In this document: piece after piece, positions 16,635-25,530 of the stretch
Layout of the letters: each line of letters opens with the position of its first letter
Position numbering within the stretch: the stretch's first letter is position 1
Source: an uncultured Pelagibacteraceae bacterium
GTDB taxonomy: Bacteria > Pseudomonadota > Alphaproteobacteria > Pelagibacterales > Pelagibacteraceae
Length of the DNA stretch: 54,665 nt
Direction: 5' to 3'
NCBI GenBank assembly: GCA_902524045.1
Contig: CABZBT010000002.1
Location: forward strand, 1-54,665
Translations under genes and position numbers: made by a program
Notes under the pieces: generated by a model
The model's database searches: none
Seen by the model: only the letters and a program-made list of their open reading frames with translations
What the model was told of the DNA's origin: nothing

Positions 16635-17563
16635 TTTTTATCTAAAAAACTTATAGCTTTTATTAAACTCTTAGGACTAGATGTGTTTTTTCCTACCATG
16701 ATCTCATTTGGACCATGATCTGGTGTTACCCGTAAAAAAGGTAATCCAATTGTAATATTGATTGCATCATATTCGAAGAGAGTTTTGATTGGGGTCAAAA
16801 CTTGATCATGATACATCCCAATAATTACATCAAAATTCTTCCTGTTATTTTTTAAAAATATTGTATCTGATGGTATTGGTCCTTTGAGTAAAAACTTTTT
16901 TTTCAAGGAATTAATAACAGGAAGTATTATCTTAGTATCTTCATTATAATTTAAAACACTTTCGCAGTGAGGGTTAAGACCAACTACCCCAATTCTTGGC
17001 TTAAAACCGATAAATTTTTCAAAAAAATTATTTACAATAAGAATTTTTTCCTTGAGTAATTTTTTTGTAATTTTATTACTTACATACTTTAGTGGCAAAT
17101 GGGTTGTCACTGGGCAAACAGATAATTTTTTATTATATATCAGCATGGCAAATTTTCGTTGCTTGAAGTTTTTAGCCACATATTCTGTAATACCTAAGTA
17201 TTTTTTTTTTAAAGTTTTAGATTTATTTATTGGACCATTAAGTAACTTATTTGATAAACCATTTTTAATGAGTTTGAATGCTAATTGAAAACATTCCTGA
17301 ACATAATTTTTAGATTTTCGATTACTTATATCTATTAAGTAAATTCTTTTATTTAACAATTTTTTTCCAAAAATATCATTATAACTAACTATTTCAATTT
17401 TTTGTTTAAATTTATATCTTTTAACTTCTTTAGATAAAATTTTTTTGTTACAAATTAAAACCAACGGACAAATAACTTTTTTTGATGTGATAGACTTAAA
17501 AAAAATTTCAAAAAAAATACTTTTTTTCTCACCTGGAACAATTAATATGGGCTTAAAATTCAC
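16631..17563 (-). CDS. pdxA: 4-hydroxythreonine-4-phosphate dehydrogenase
   Basis: PdxA oxidises 4-phosphohydroxy-L-threonine with NAD for the DXP-dependent pyridoxal-phosphate pathway. The three metal-binding histidines expected in the family are visible: H155 in VTTHLPL, H199 in GLNPHCES and H252 in MYHDQVLTPIKTL. The C-terminal block RVTPDHGPNEIMVGKN corresponds to the family's R-x-x-x-DHG-x-A region. One oddity is GITE at 124-127, where the family normally has GHTE, a substrate-contacting histidine. Length (310 aa) is slightly short. It overlaps surA by 11 bases upstream and rsmA by four downstream. Identification rests on motifs and on the conserved surA-pdxA-rsmA order. Confidence 0.9.
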   Translation of the reverse strand: MNFKPILIVPGEKKSIFFEIFFKSITSKKVICPLVLICNKKILSKEVKRYKFKQKIEIVSYNDIFGKKLLNKRIYLIDISNRKSKNYVQECFQLAFKLIKNGLSNKLLNGPINKSKTLKKKYLGITEYVAKNFKQRKFAMLIYNKKLSVCPVTTHLPLKYVSNKITKKLLKEKILIVNNFFEKFIGFKPRIGVVGLNPHCESVLNYNEDTKIILPVINSLKKKFLLKGPIPSDTIFLKNNRKNFDVIIGMYHDQVLTPIKTLFEYDAINITIGLPFLRVTPDHGPNEIMVGKNTSSPKSLIKAISFLDKK

Positions 17564-18488
17564 TTATTTTGCTATTTAGTTTTATTCTATTATAAAAAAT
17601 ATTTGAAAACTTATCTAATTGTTTAGATGTTTCAAATATTATCATTTTATCTAATTCTTTATTTTTATCTATCTCAACCTCTATTTTTCTTATATCGTTA
17701 ATTTTGAAGACAAAAAAATTATTATTGATTTGTATAGGAGAACTATAATTACCTTTTTTTAAGTCTTTTAATTTTAAAATAATCTGATCCGATAAACTAT
17801 CTTTTCTTACCCAACCTATTTTACCACCTACCTTTGAACTGTTAGATATACTATAAATGTTCGCAGTATTTTCAAATCCATTTATTTGTATACTTTCTTG
17901 TATAGCTGTATACAATTCATCTAAAGTTATATCATTTTTTTTTGAAAAAACTATTTCAGATAAATTGTATTCTTTCAAAAATTTTTCTTTACTACTTATA
18001 TTGATTTTTTTAATTAATTCTTCTTTATCAATTTTCACTGACTTTATATATCTACTATAAATTAGGTTTTTCCATTCATTCTCAATTTCAATTTTTCTTT
18101 TTAAATCCTCAATAGACAAATTAAAGTTTTTAATATATTCTTTAAGTTGTTTTTCAGTACTAAGATTTAAATTTTTAGTTATATTATTTAAAACTTCATT
18201 TATCTGTGGGTTCTGTAAGTCTAATTTTTTATATTTTTGAATTTCTTTTTTTTTAATAAATTCTTTGGTAGTCGATTTCTTAGCAATTAATAATAATTCA
18301 TCTCTGTTAATTTGACTAAGTTTTGGATTTAGAGCCACAAGATAATTAATTTCTTTTTCTATATCAAGTGATGTAATTATTTCATTGTCAATTTTCATTA
18401 TTATTTTAATTTCGATTTTTGAGTTGCAGTAATTTACTAATGAAAAAAAAACACAGATTAAAATAATTGATTTTCTCAATTTAATCAT
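17553..18488 (-). CDS. surA: SurA-like periplasmic chaperone / peptidyl-prolyl isomerase
   Basis: This protein likely escorts outer-membrane proteins such as LptD through the periplasm. An N-terminal signal peptide is visible (SIILICVFFSLVNYCNS). Residues 25-160 form the helical SurA_N chaperone domain (IDNEIITSLDIEKEINYLVALNP). Residues about 165-275 form one parvulin domain ending in GGKIGWVRKDSLSDQIILKL..KKGNYSSPIQINNNFFVFKI. E. coli SurA has two parvulin domains; this one has one, and its length (311 aa) is correspondingly shorter. It overlaps lptD by four bases and pdxA by 11. Gene position supports surA over other parvulins. Confidence 0.85.
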   Translation of the reverse strand: MIKLRKSIILICVFFSLVNYCNSKIEIKIIMKIDNEIITSLDIEKEINYLVALNPKLSQINRDELLLIAKKSTTKEFIKKKEIQKYKKLDLQNPQINEVLNNITKNLNLSTEKQLKEYIKNFNLSIEDLKRKIEIENEWKNLIYSRYIKSVKIDKEELIKKINISSKEKFLKEYNLSEIVFSKKNDITLDELYTAIQESIQINGFENTANIYSISNSSKVGGKIGWVRKDSLSDQIILKLKDLKKGNYSSPIQINNNFFVFKINDIRKIEVEIDKNKELDKMIIFETSKQLDKFSNIFYNRIKLNSKISEF

Positions 18489-20845
18489 CTTAAATTGGGA
18501 GTATTGAAACCACCAAATGGTAAAATAGTAAGTTTGAAAAATAAATTTTCAGAGGGTTTAAGATCTTCATCACTATAATATTCTTTATTAAACTCAATTC
18601 CAGCTTTAAGACAATCATTTTCATATTGATAAATTATATTATAGAATTCAGTAAAACTTTTTTCTTTATTTTCACTTGTTTCAAAAATTAAACTATTTTT
18701 TTCATCAAAATTGAAACTAGTTTTATTTTTTAAATATGAAGTTTTTAAATTACTATTATTTTTATTTAAGTACTCAAATTTTGAGGAAAATTTGTTTAGG
18801 TAATATTCGAAGCCAAAAAGCTCATAATTTTTATCGTTTAAATTATTTTTTAAGGAAAAATCATAATTAAATTTAAGATTATCATTATATTTGTATTCTA
18901 ATAAACCTAAGAAATCAGAGACTTTATCTCCTAAATTACTATTTATTGGTAAGTCTTTATTTTCCTCAAATCTCAAATTGTTTGCTAAACCAAATTTTAT
19001 TTTTTCATCAAAGTTTGATTTATCAATTTTAATAAACTCATAACCATAAGTCACAGAAATTCCACCCTCACTTGTATCTGCTATTCCCAATCTATCTAAA
19101 TCAAAAATATTTTCATATCCTACAGTTCTATCTTTTTTTCTAACGTCTTTCGTACTAGGTAAACTTAATCTTAAAGATAATTTTGGGTTTATTCTATTAT
19201 TAAATTTTAAACTTTCTTTATTTAGCGGGTAAGTGAAATTAGTTTGAAAAGTGGGAACAATTGTTGAGGAATTTTTGTTTTTAAAATTACTTGAATTTGT
19301 AGAGTCAGAATTTACGTTTTTGATTGAAAATATTTTTTCATTAATTAATCCACTATCAAATAATCGCAAGTTCGATTGAAAATCAAAATTATTTATTACT
19401 ACTTTCTCAGTTATGTTTGTATTATAATTCTTATAATATCCATTAGAGTTAAATGAATAATTATCATTTATAATTTTTGAAAAACTAAAATTAGGCACAT
19501 ATTCATACTTATCACTATCATTTTTAGTTAGATCTTCATAAACATCAAGATTAGTATTAATTGTAATATCTTCATTATACATTTGTATATTCAATGAGTT
19601 GGTCAGATTAGAAAAATTTTTAATTATAGGACTTTCAATTTTATTAGCTTTTAGGTATGTTTCATCTGTAACTTGTTCTAATTGAAGATTTAATTCTAAA
19701 TTATCAAATTTATTACTACTCAAATTTTTATCAAAATTATAAAACAAGTGACCTTCAGAATTTTCATTGCTTGATAAGAATTGACTTACATCGATTATAT
19801 GGTTAGAATTTTTATTTTTTTCTCTAAACTCCGTTTGAATTAAAAATTTGTCATCATTAAAAAGTCTTGGAGTTAAAGTTATATCTTTATTTTCTGCTAA
19901 AGCTAAAAAATAGGGTAAAGTTAGAGACAAACCAGATGTGCTATTATCTTGAAATCTAGGTATCAAAAAACCACTCTGTCTTTTAACTGTTGGATCTGGA
20001 TGAAAAAACTTTGGAAAATAAAAAATTTTTTTGTCATAAATTTTTAAACTTGCACTCTTGTAATAGATTGTTTTTTTTTCTTTATCATGTTTGATTTCGT
20101 CAGCACTCATTTCCCACGGTGGGCATTTTTCTCTTTTTTTACAAAAAGTAAAAGTTCCTTTTTTAACAATTGTATTTTTTTCATTGCTTATTAAGCTTCT
20201 ACCCTTTAACCTAGGCTCGTTCTCTGAAGCCTCTATCAACTTAAAGTTCAAACTAATATCTTTTGCTATTAATTCTTTTTTGTTTAAATCTAAGTAGGCT
20301 AGATCTACTAAAAACGAATTTTTATTATTATCTAATGCAAAAAGATTATCTAATTTGATTATTTTATCATTAATTGAGTACTCAAAACTTTTTACTTTAT
20401 AAATATTATTAAATTCATCAATTATTTCTGATTGGCTTTGACTTGTAATTTTTCGGTTTTTTAAATTATATTCTATCTCATCAGACTCCATTACTAAATT
20501 GTTTATGTTGTCTCTCAATTTTACGCTCTTATTTAAAATAATGTTAGATTCATCAATTTTATATTCAATTATCTCCGAGCTTATTTTGAAATTTTCATTT
20601 ATTGATGAAATTTTGCCATTCGTTATCAATAAAAAAGACTTATCTTTAAAATATTCAATTTTTTCACCTTCAATGACTATGCCGTCTTTTTTTATGATTG
20701 CAGTAGCGTTATTTGCAATTGTTAAATTTTGATCATTTGAAAATTCGATATCTTTAGCCTGTAAATCAATTTCCTGAGAAAATGTTTTATGTCCTAAAAA
20801 AAGTAGACTTATGATTGTAATAACAATTGCAGTTTTATTTTTCAT
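18485..20845 (-). CDS. lptD: LPS-assembly outer-membrane protein
   Basis: LptD forms the outer-membrane barrel that inserts lipopolysaccharide into the outer leaflet. A signal peptide opens the protein (TAIVITIISLLFLGHKTFS). Residues about 25-200 are the LptA-like jellyroll (IDLQAKDIEFSNDQNLTIANNATA). The strongly conserved junction is FCKKREKCPPWEMSADEIKHD, followed by YFPKFFHPDPTVKRQSGFLIPRF. The rest is a long beta-barrel of alternating Asn/Lys/Phe strands ending LTILPFGGFNTPNLR. Cysteines in FCKKREKC and ENDCLKAG are candidates for the disulphides that latch the jellyroll to the barrel. Length (786 aa) is normal. Adjacent lptF, lptG and surA supply the transporter and the chaperone. Confidence 0.93.
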   Translation of the reverse strand: MKNKTAIVITIISLLFLGHKTFSQEIDLQAKDIEFSNDQNLTIANNATAIIKKDGIVIEGEKIEYFKDKSFLLITNGKISSINENFKISSEIIEYKIDESNIILNKSVKLRDNINNLVMESDEIEYNLKNRKITSQSQSEIIDEFNNIYKVKSFEYSINDKIIKLDNLFALDNNKNSFLVDLAYLDLNKKELIAKDISLNFKLIEASENEPRLKGRSLISNEKNTIVKKGTFTFCKKREKCPPWEMSADEIKHDKEKKTIYYKSASLKIYDKKIFYFPKFFHPDPTVKRQSGFLIPRFQDNSTSGLSLTLPYFLALAENKDITLTPRLFNDDKFLIQTEFREKNKNSNHIIDVSQFLSSNENSEGHLFYNFDKNLSSNKFDNLELNLQLEQVTDETYLKANKIESPIIKNFSNLTNSLNIQMYNEDITINTNLDVYEDLTKNDSDKYEYVPNFSFSKIINDNYSFNSNGYYKNYNTNITEKVVINNFDFQSNLRLFDSGLINEKIFSIKNVNSDSTNSSNFKNKNSSTIVPTFQTNFTYPLNKESLKFNNRINPKLSLRLSLPSTKDVRKKDRTVGYENIFDLDRLGIADTSEGGISVTYGYEFIKIDKSNFDEKIKFGLANNLRFEENKDLPINSNLGDKVSDFLGLLEYKYNDNLKFNYDFSLKNNLNDKNYELFGFEYYLNKFSSKFEYLNKNNSNLKTSYLKNKTSFNFDEKNSLIFETSENKEKSFTEFYNIIYQYENDCLKAGIEFNKEYYSDEDLKPSENLFFKLTILPFGGFNTPNLR

Positions 20846-21920
20846 TAATTCTTATTAAACCTATTGTAGAAACAATACTTAAAAAAATAATCGGAAAAAA
20901 TATAGATAAATAAACTGGTATCTTATCAGTTAGACCAAAAATATTAAAAATATTATTTATGTAATAAATAATTACTGACAACAAAATACCCAATAAAACA
21001 TGAAATATATAAGGTTTATCCCTTTTAATATTTAACATAATAATTGCAGAAATAATGACCATAATACTGAAATAAATTGGTAACGAAATTATTCTTAAAA
21101 AATGTAAATCAACTTCTTTTGACGAATATCCTAAAAGTTCATTTTCTTTCTTAAGATTAACTAACTCAAAGATATTAAGTGAGTTAAGATCTCTAAAAGT
21201 TTTATTAATTTTATCAAAATTAAAATGACTAGAAAGCACTATATTTTCTTTAAGCTGAATTTGCCTGTTATCTTTGAATATGATGGGATTTGTAATTATC
21301 CAATCATTTAAAGTTATATCAACTTTCTTTGAAGAAATACTTTCTATCATATTAAAATTTATATCAAATTTTGTTATGAATACATCTTTTAGAAATCTAT
21401 CTTTGTTATCCGAGGATGCACTGATAATATAAATATTACCTTTAATTTCATCTTTAATCCATAACCCATTGCCACTATAATGTTTTAAATATTTTGAGTC
21501 CTCAGAATAAATATTTTTAATATCAAAATAAAAAAATTTTAATTTAGAAGAAATAGGATAGTAAAAAGTAACAATGAATATACCAAATAAAAAAGAGCAC
21601 AAAGCGATTAATTTTATTAAGTAAAAATTATCTACTCTATTTATCTTAATTAATTCATTTTCCTTTTTTTTTATAATTTCAACAAAAAAAAGTTGAGTAG
21701 ATATTAGAACTATAAATGGAAATAACTCTAAAAGTGTTGTGGGAACATTAAGTATTGTAATCATAAATGGCAGATAAAATTTTGAATTAGAGGATTCACT
21801 AAAAAAAGTTATTTCCTCAAATACCGAAAGGACAAAAGCTAATGAAAAAAAAATTAGAATAAGTAAGATAATTTTTTTAAAAAATAATTTTATAAAATAT
21901 TTATCAAATGTTCTAATCAC
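20835..21920 (-). CDS. lptG: LPS export permease LptG
   Basis: LptG pairs with LptF and the LptB ATPases to extract LPS from the inner membrane. The 361-residue protein has one helix at the N-terminus, two or three helices by residue 115, a periplasmic beta-jellyroll (about 130-265) and three C-terminal helices, the LptFG pattern. YSSKEVDLHFLRIISLPIYFSIMVIISAIIML near the end matches the family. I assign LptG rather than LptF from operon position, since lptF is normally first and lptG adjoins lptD. It overlaps lptD by 11 bases and lptF by one. Confidence 0.85.
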   Translation of the reverse strand: MIRTFDKYFIKLFFKKIILLILIFFSLAFVLSVFEEITFFSESSNSKFYLPFMITILNVPTTLLELFPFIVLISTQLFFVEIIKKKENELIKINRVDNFYLIKLIALCSFLFGIFIVTFYYPISSKLKFFYFDIKNIYSEDSKYLKHYSGNGLWIKDEIKGNIYIISASSDNKDRFLKDVFITKFDINFNMIESISSKKVDITLNDWIITNPIIFKDNRQIQLKENIVLSSHFNFDKINKTFRDLNSLNIFELVNLKKENELLGYSSKEVDLHFLRIISLPIYFSIMVIISAIIMLNIKRDKPYIFHVLLGILLSVIIYYINNIFNIFGLTDKIPVYLSIFFPIIFLSIVSTIGLIRINEK

Positions 21921-23038
21921 TATCTAACCCTAATCATTAAAAAATTATAAATTAAAAAAAAGAATAAAATTGGTACAAACATTATAATAATAAATTCAAT
22001 CTTTGACTCCTCAGCATATCTCATGAGTGTTTCAGATATTACAATAGCAAAAAATACATATAAAAAAACTTTAGTTGATTTTAATGTAAAATTATTTTGA
22101 ACTTTAGAAAATGTTAATAAAAAACAACTTATCAAAGCTAATACAGGAATATAAAATGGTTTTATAAATCTTTTATAAATTTCTTGATTAAGATTTTTTA
22201 ATCTACTCTTTTCACATCTAAACATTTTATCAATGTAAATGTTATTATTTAACAAACTTAAAGAACATCTAATTATTTTTAATGATGGTAACTCTTGAAT
22301 TTTAGCTTTTTTTATTGTTTTGGAACTTAGATTAGATAAATTATAATCAATTTTATCAAACTCAAAACTGATTAATCTATTATTATTAGTGCTGATAATT
22401 TTCCCATTAAGTAATCTAAAAATTTTTTTATTATCGTTAATTAAATTTCCCTCTTTGGCAAAAATTATTTGATTATCGTTCCTTTTTAAATCGAACAAGT
22501 CCCCCTCTTGAATAAAAATATTTTTAAAAGAATTTTCGCTAACTCTTTCATTTATAAAAATGGTTAATCCTGAAACTGTATCTATAAATTTCCCTTGTTT
22601 GATTAAATTTGGTAAAAAATCCATATTTGAATCTTTTAGTATTGATCTTGCTTTTAATTGACTCGATGGAGATATAATACTTCCAATCAATATCTGAATA
22701 AGCATCACAAAAAATGAAAAATTTATCAAATTGAGAATAAATTTTTTTTTTGTTACGCCGTTAGTCCAAAATATTAATAATTCATTATTTTTTTCGTATT
22801 TTAATAATTCAAAAAATATAGAAATTCCAAATACAAAGGGTAAAATTCTGTGTATTATTTTTGGAAAATTAAATAAATTATAATAGAAATAAATTGAAAA
22901 GTTATGGCCGTCATCAATCACAAAATCCAAATAATTCACTGCCTGAATAATCCAAACTATAAGACCAATGGTAAATATGATAATTAGTACTCTCAGTGAT
23001 ACATCAATAATAAATTTTCTAAAAAGTATTTTTTCCAT
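21920..23038 (-). CDS. lptF: LPS export permease LptF
   Basis: LptF is the partner of LptG in the inner-membrane LPS export complex. At 372 residues it shows the same architecture: three N-terminal membrane segments, a periplasmic jellyroll around 135-265, and three C-terminal helices. LLKYEKNNELLIFWTNGVTKKKFI near residue 85 is the cytoplasmic coupling loop that contacts the ATPase, with the family's E-L-x-x-x-x-x-G-V/I pattern. It is the first gene of the six-gene minus-strand unit and is divergent from pepA across 60 bases. No lptB, lptA or lptC is in this window. Confidence 0.87.
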   Translation of the reverse strand: MEKILFRKFIIDVSLRVLIIIFTIGLIVWIIQAVNYLDFVIDDGHNFSIYFYYNLFNFPKIIHRILPFVFGISIFFELLKYEKNNELLIFWTNGVTKKKFILNLINFSFFVMLIQILIGSIISPSSQLKARSILKDSNMDFLPNLIKQGKFIDTVSGLTIFINERVSENSFKNIFIQEGDLFDLKRNDNQIIFAKEGNLINDNKKIFRLLNGKIISTNNNRLISFEFDKIDYNLSNLSSKTIKKAKIQELPSLKIIRCSLSLLNNNIYIDKMFRCEKSRLKNLNQEIYKRFIKPFYIPVLALISCFLLTFSKVQNNFTLKSTKVFLYVFFAIVISETLMRYAEESKIEFIIIMFVPILFFFLIYNFLMIRVR

Positions 23039-23098
23039 TGAAATATAAATGTTTTACTCATATATAGCATTATCTCTTACAGATAGTATTTAAATTTT

Positions 23099-24553
23099 AT
23101 GAGTATTAAAATTAATTATAAAAATCGGGTTTTTAATAAATCTTTTGGAAATTTAATATTATTTGTGAACGAAAAATTCGACATTTCGACACTTAAAAAA
23201 TACATCTCAAGTTCAGAATACTCCTATGTTTCTGATCTTATAAAAACAAAAAATCTTAAGAAAAAAATTATTTCTTTCGAAATAAATTCCAGAAAAAAAA
23301 TAATTTTAGTCTCTTTTACAAAAACTATTTCTAGCTTTGATGCGCAGAATCTAGGGGCTAAATGTTACAATATTTTAAGTGACTCAAAAATAATTGAGCA
23401 CAATATAAATTCAGAAACAATAGATAATAAATCAGCAAATTTAATTGGACATTTTTTGCATGGAATGAGACTTAAATCTTATAAATTTGAAAAATACAAG
23501 ACTAAAAAGGATAAAAAAGATGCCATCGTTTATGTTACTGGAAAGAATATACCTAATCAAAAAGATCAATTAAAATTTAAGGCGATCGAAGAAGGGAGTT
23601 TTTATACTAGAGATCTAGTATCAGAGCCGGGGAATGTTTTACATCCAGATGAATATGCTAAGAGATTAAATTCTTTAAAAAAAATCGGTTTAAAAATAAA
23701 TATTTATGATGAAAAAAAGTTAAAAAAATTGGGTATGAATACTTTACTTGGTGTTGGCCAGGGTAGTATCAGAGGATCATATCTAGTTACTATGGAATGG
23801 AATGGATTAAAAAATAAATCTAGACCTTTAGCTTTTGTAGGAAAGGGAGTTTGTTTTGATACGGGTGGAATATCTTTAAAGCCTGCAAAATTTATGGAGG
23901 ATATGACTTATGACATGGCTGGCTCTGCAGTAGTAGTAGGACTAATGAAAAGTCTTGCGATTAGAAAAGCAAAAATTAACGCAGTTGGTGTTGTTGGTCT
24001 TGTAGAAAATATGCCAGGAGGTAACGCTTTAAGACCGGGGGATATTCTAAAGTCGTACAGTGGAAAAACAGTTGAAGTTTTAAACACAGATGCAGAAGGA
24101 AGATTAGTACTTGCTGATGCGCTTTCTTATACAGAAAAAAAATTCAAACCAAAATTTATTATAGATTTAGCAACACTGACAGGTGCAATTATCGTTGCAC
24201 TGGGTTCGGAATATGCAGGTTTATTTTCTAATGATGATGAATTATCTAAACAATTAAGTGATGCTGGGGAAAAAGTTAAAGAAAAGGTTTGGCGAATGCC
24301 TTTGAATAAAAATTTTGACAAGCTAATAGACTCTAAAAATGCAGACATGCAAAATATAAACTATGTTGGTGGAGCAGGATCTACAACTGCTGCACAATTT
24401 TTACAAAGATTTATATTAAACAAAACCCCTTGGGCGCATTTGGATATAGCTGGAATGGCATTTTCTAAATACGGTGGGGCACTAAATTCAGGTGGTGCTA
24501 CTGGTTATGGTGTAAGATTATTAAACAAATTAATTGAAGAGTATTATGAGTAG
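23099..24553 (+). CDS. pepA: Leucyl (cytosol) aminopeptidase
   Basis: PepA is a hexameric two-metal aminopeptidase of family M17 that degrades peptides in the cytosol. The metal and catalytic blocks are KGVCFDTGGISLKP at 249-262, EDMTYDMAGSAVV at 267-279 and the signature NTDAEGRLVLADAL at 329-342. The N-terminal domain is more divergent and lysine-rich, as is common. Length (484 aa) is normal. In some bacteria PepA also binds DNA; nothing here shows that. Divergent from lptF and followed by ndk, the order matches lptF/pepA/holC/ndk of alphaproteobacteria except that holC is missing. Confidence 0.95.
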   Translation: MSIKINYKNRVFNKSFGNLILFVNEKFDISTLKKYISSSEYSYVSDLIKTKNLKKKIISFEINSRKKIILVSFTKTISSFDAQNLGAKCYNILSDSKIIEHNINSETIDNKSANLIGHFLHGMRLKSYKFEKYKTKKDKKDAIVYVTGKNIPNQKDQLKFKAIEEGSFYTRDLVSEPGNVLHPDEYAKRLNSLKKIGLKINIYDEKKLKKLGMNTLLGVGQGSIRGSYLVTMEWNGLKNKSRPLAFVGKGVCFDTGGISLKPAKFMEDMTYDMAGSAVVVGLMKSLAIRKAKINAVGVVGLVENMPGGNALRPGDILKSYSGKTVEVLNTDAEGRLVLADALSYTEKKFKPKFIIDLATLTGAIIVALGSEYAGLFSNDDELSKQLSDAGEKVKEKVWRMPLNKNFDKLIDSKNADMQNINYVGGAGSTTAAQFLQRFILNKTPWAHLDIAGMAFSKYGGALNSGGATGYGVRLLNKLIEEYYE

Positions 24554-24959
24554 TACTGAGCAAACATTATCAATTATCAAACCTGATGCTGTTGAGAGAA
24601 ATCTTGAAAACCAAATAAAAGAAATTTTTAAAAAAAATGGTTTTTTAATTTTAAAAGAAAAAAAAATTCAAATTGAGAAATCTGAAGCTGAGAAATTTTA
24701 TAAAGTTCATGAAACAAAGCCATTTTATAGCGACTTATGCGCTTATCTTTCCTCTGGACCTATAGTTGCAATGGTTCTCCAAAAAGAAAATGCAGTTTTA
24801 GCAAATAGAGATTTAATGGGATCAACAAATCCAAAAGATGCTGTGGATGGAACTATAAGAAAAAAATTTGGTATTTCGATAGATAAAAATTCTGTTCATG
24901 GTTCAGATAGTATTGAAAATGCAAAAATTGAGATAGATTTTTTTTTCAATGATCATTAA
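24546..24959 (+). CDS. ndk: Nucleoside diphosphate kinase
   Basis: Ndk equilibrates nucleoside di- and triphosphates through a phosphohistidine. I start it at the ATG at 24546 (MSSTEQTLSIIKPDAVERN) instead of the upstream TTG at 24534 used by the ORF track, because homologues begin about seven residues before SIIKPDAV. This gives 137 residues and an eight-base overlap with pepA. The catalytic histidine is H118 in KNSVHGSDS, and NRDLMGSTNPKDA at 87-99 is the conserved nucleotide-binding block. It converges on purN with a 14-base overlap, so the stop regions of both genes are coding on the other strand. Confidence 0.95.
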   Translation: MSSTEQTLSIIKPDAVERNLENQIKEIFKKNGFLILKEKKIQIEKSEAEKFYKVHETKPFYSDLCAYLSSGPIVAMVLQKENAVLANRDLMGSTNPKDAVDGTIRKKFGISIDKNSVHGSDSIENAKIEIDFFFNDH

Positions 24960-25530
24960 TAATTTTATTTAATGCTTTTGGATATAAGGCATGCTCTTGA
25001 ATAAGCACTCTAGCAGCTAAAGATTTTGCTGTATCCTTTTTAAAAATTTTAACCCTCTTTTGAAGTATTATTTTACCTGAATCAAGTTTAGAATTTACGT
25101 AATGGACCGTGCATCCAGAGTAAGATTCTTTATTTTGAATTGCTCTAAAATGTGTGTTTAATCCTTTATATTTTGGTAAAAGTGATGGATGAATGTTTAA
25201 AATCTTACCATCAAATCTTTTAATGAAGTTTTTTGATAAGATCTTCATAAAACCTGCTAAACAAATTATATTTATATGTTTTTTCTTAAATGCCATAAGC
25301 AAATTTTTTTCAATTAATGTATTGTTATTGAAATTTATAACTTTTCTTTTTATATTAAATTTTTTTGCAAATTTTAATCCTGAAGCTTTTGAACTGCTTG
25401 ATATAATTAAAGATATTTTAAATTTAGATTTTTTATTTTTTGAACATTTAATTAAATTTTCTAAATTACTACCTCTGCCAGAAATAAAAACAGCTACATT
25501 AACTTTTTTAATACCATTTAATTTTATCAT
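24946..25530 (-). CDS. purN: Phosphoribosylglycinamide formyltransferase
   Basis: PurN transfers a formyl group from 10-formyltetrahydrofolate to GAR, the third step of purine synthesis. The phosphate-binding loop is ISGRGSNLENLI at 16-27. The catalytic Asn and His lie in LNIHPSLLPKYKGLNTH (111-127). A later block, GCTVHYVNSKLDSGKIILQ, carries the catalytic aspartate. Length (194 aa) is normal. Its start overlaps the purM stop by 23 bases, consistent with the conserved purMN operon. It converges on ndk. Confidence 0.95.
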   Translation of the reverse strand: MIKLNGIKKVNVAVFISGRGSNLENLIKCSKNKKSKFKISLIISSSSKASGLKFAKKFNIKRKVINFNNNTLIEKNLLMAFKKKHINIICLAGFMKILSKNFIKRFDGKILNIHPSLLPKYKGLNTHFRAIQNKESYSGCTVHYVNSKLDSGKIILQKRVKIFKKDTAKSLAARVLIQEHALYPKALNKIINDH

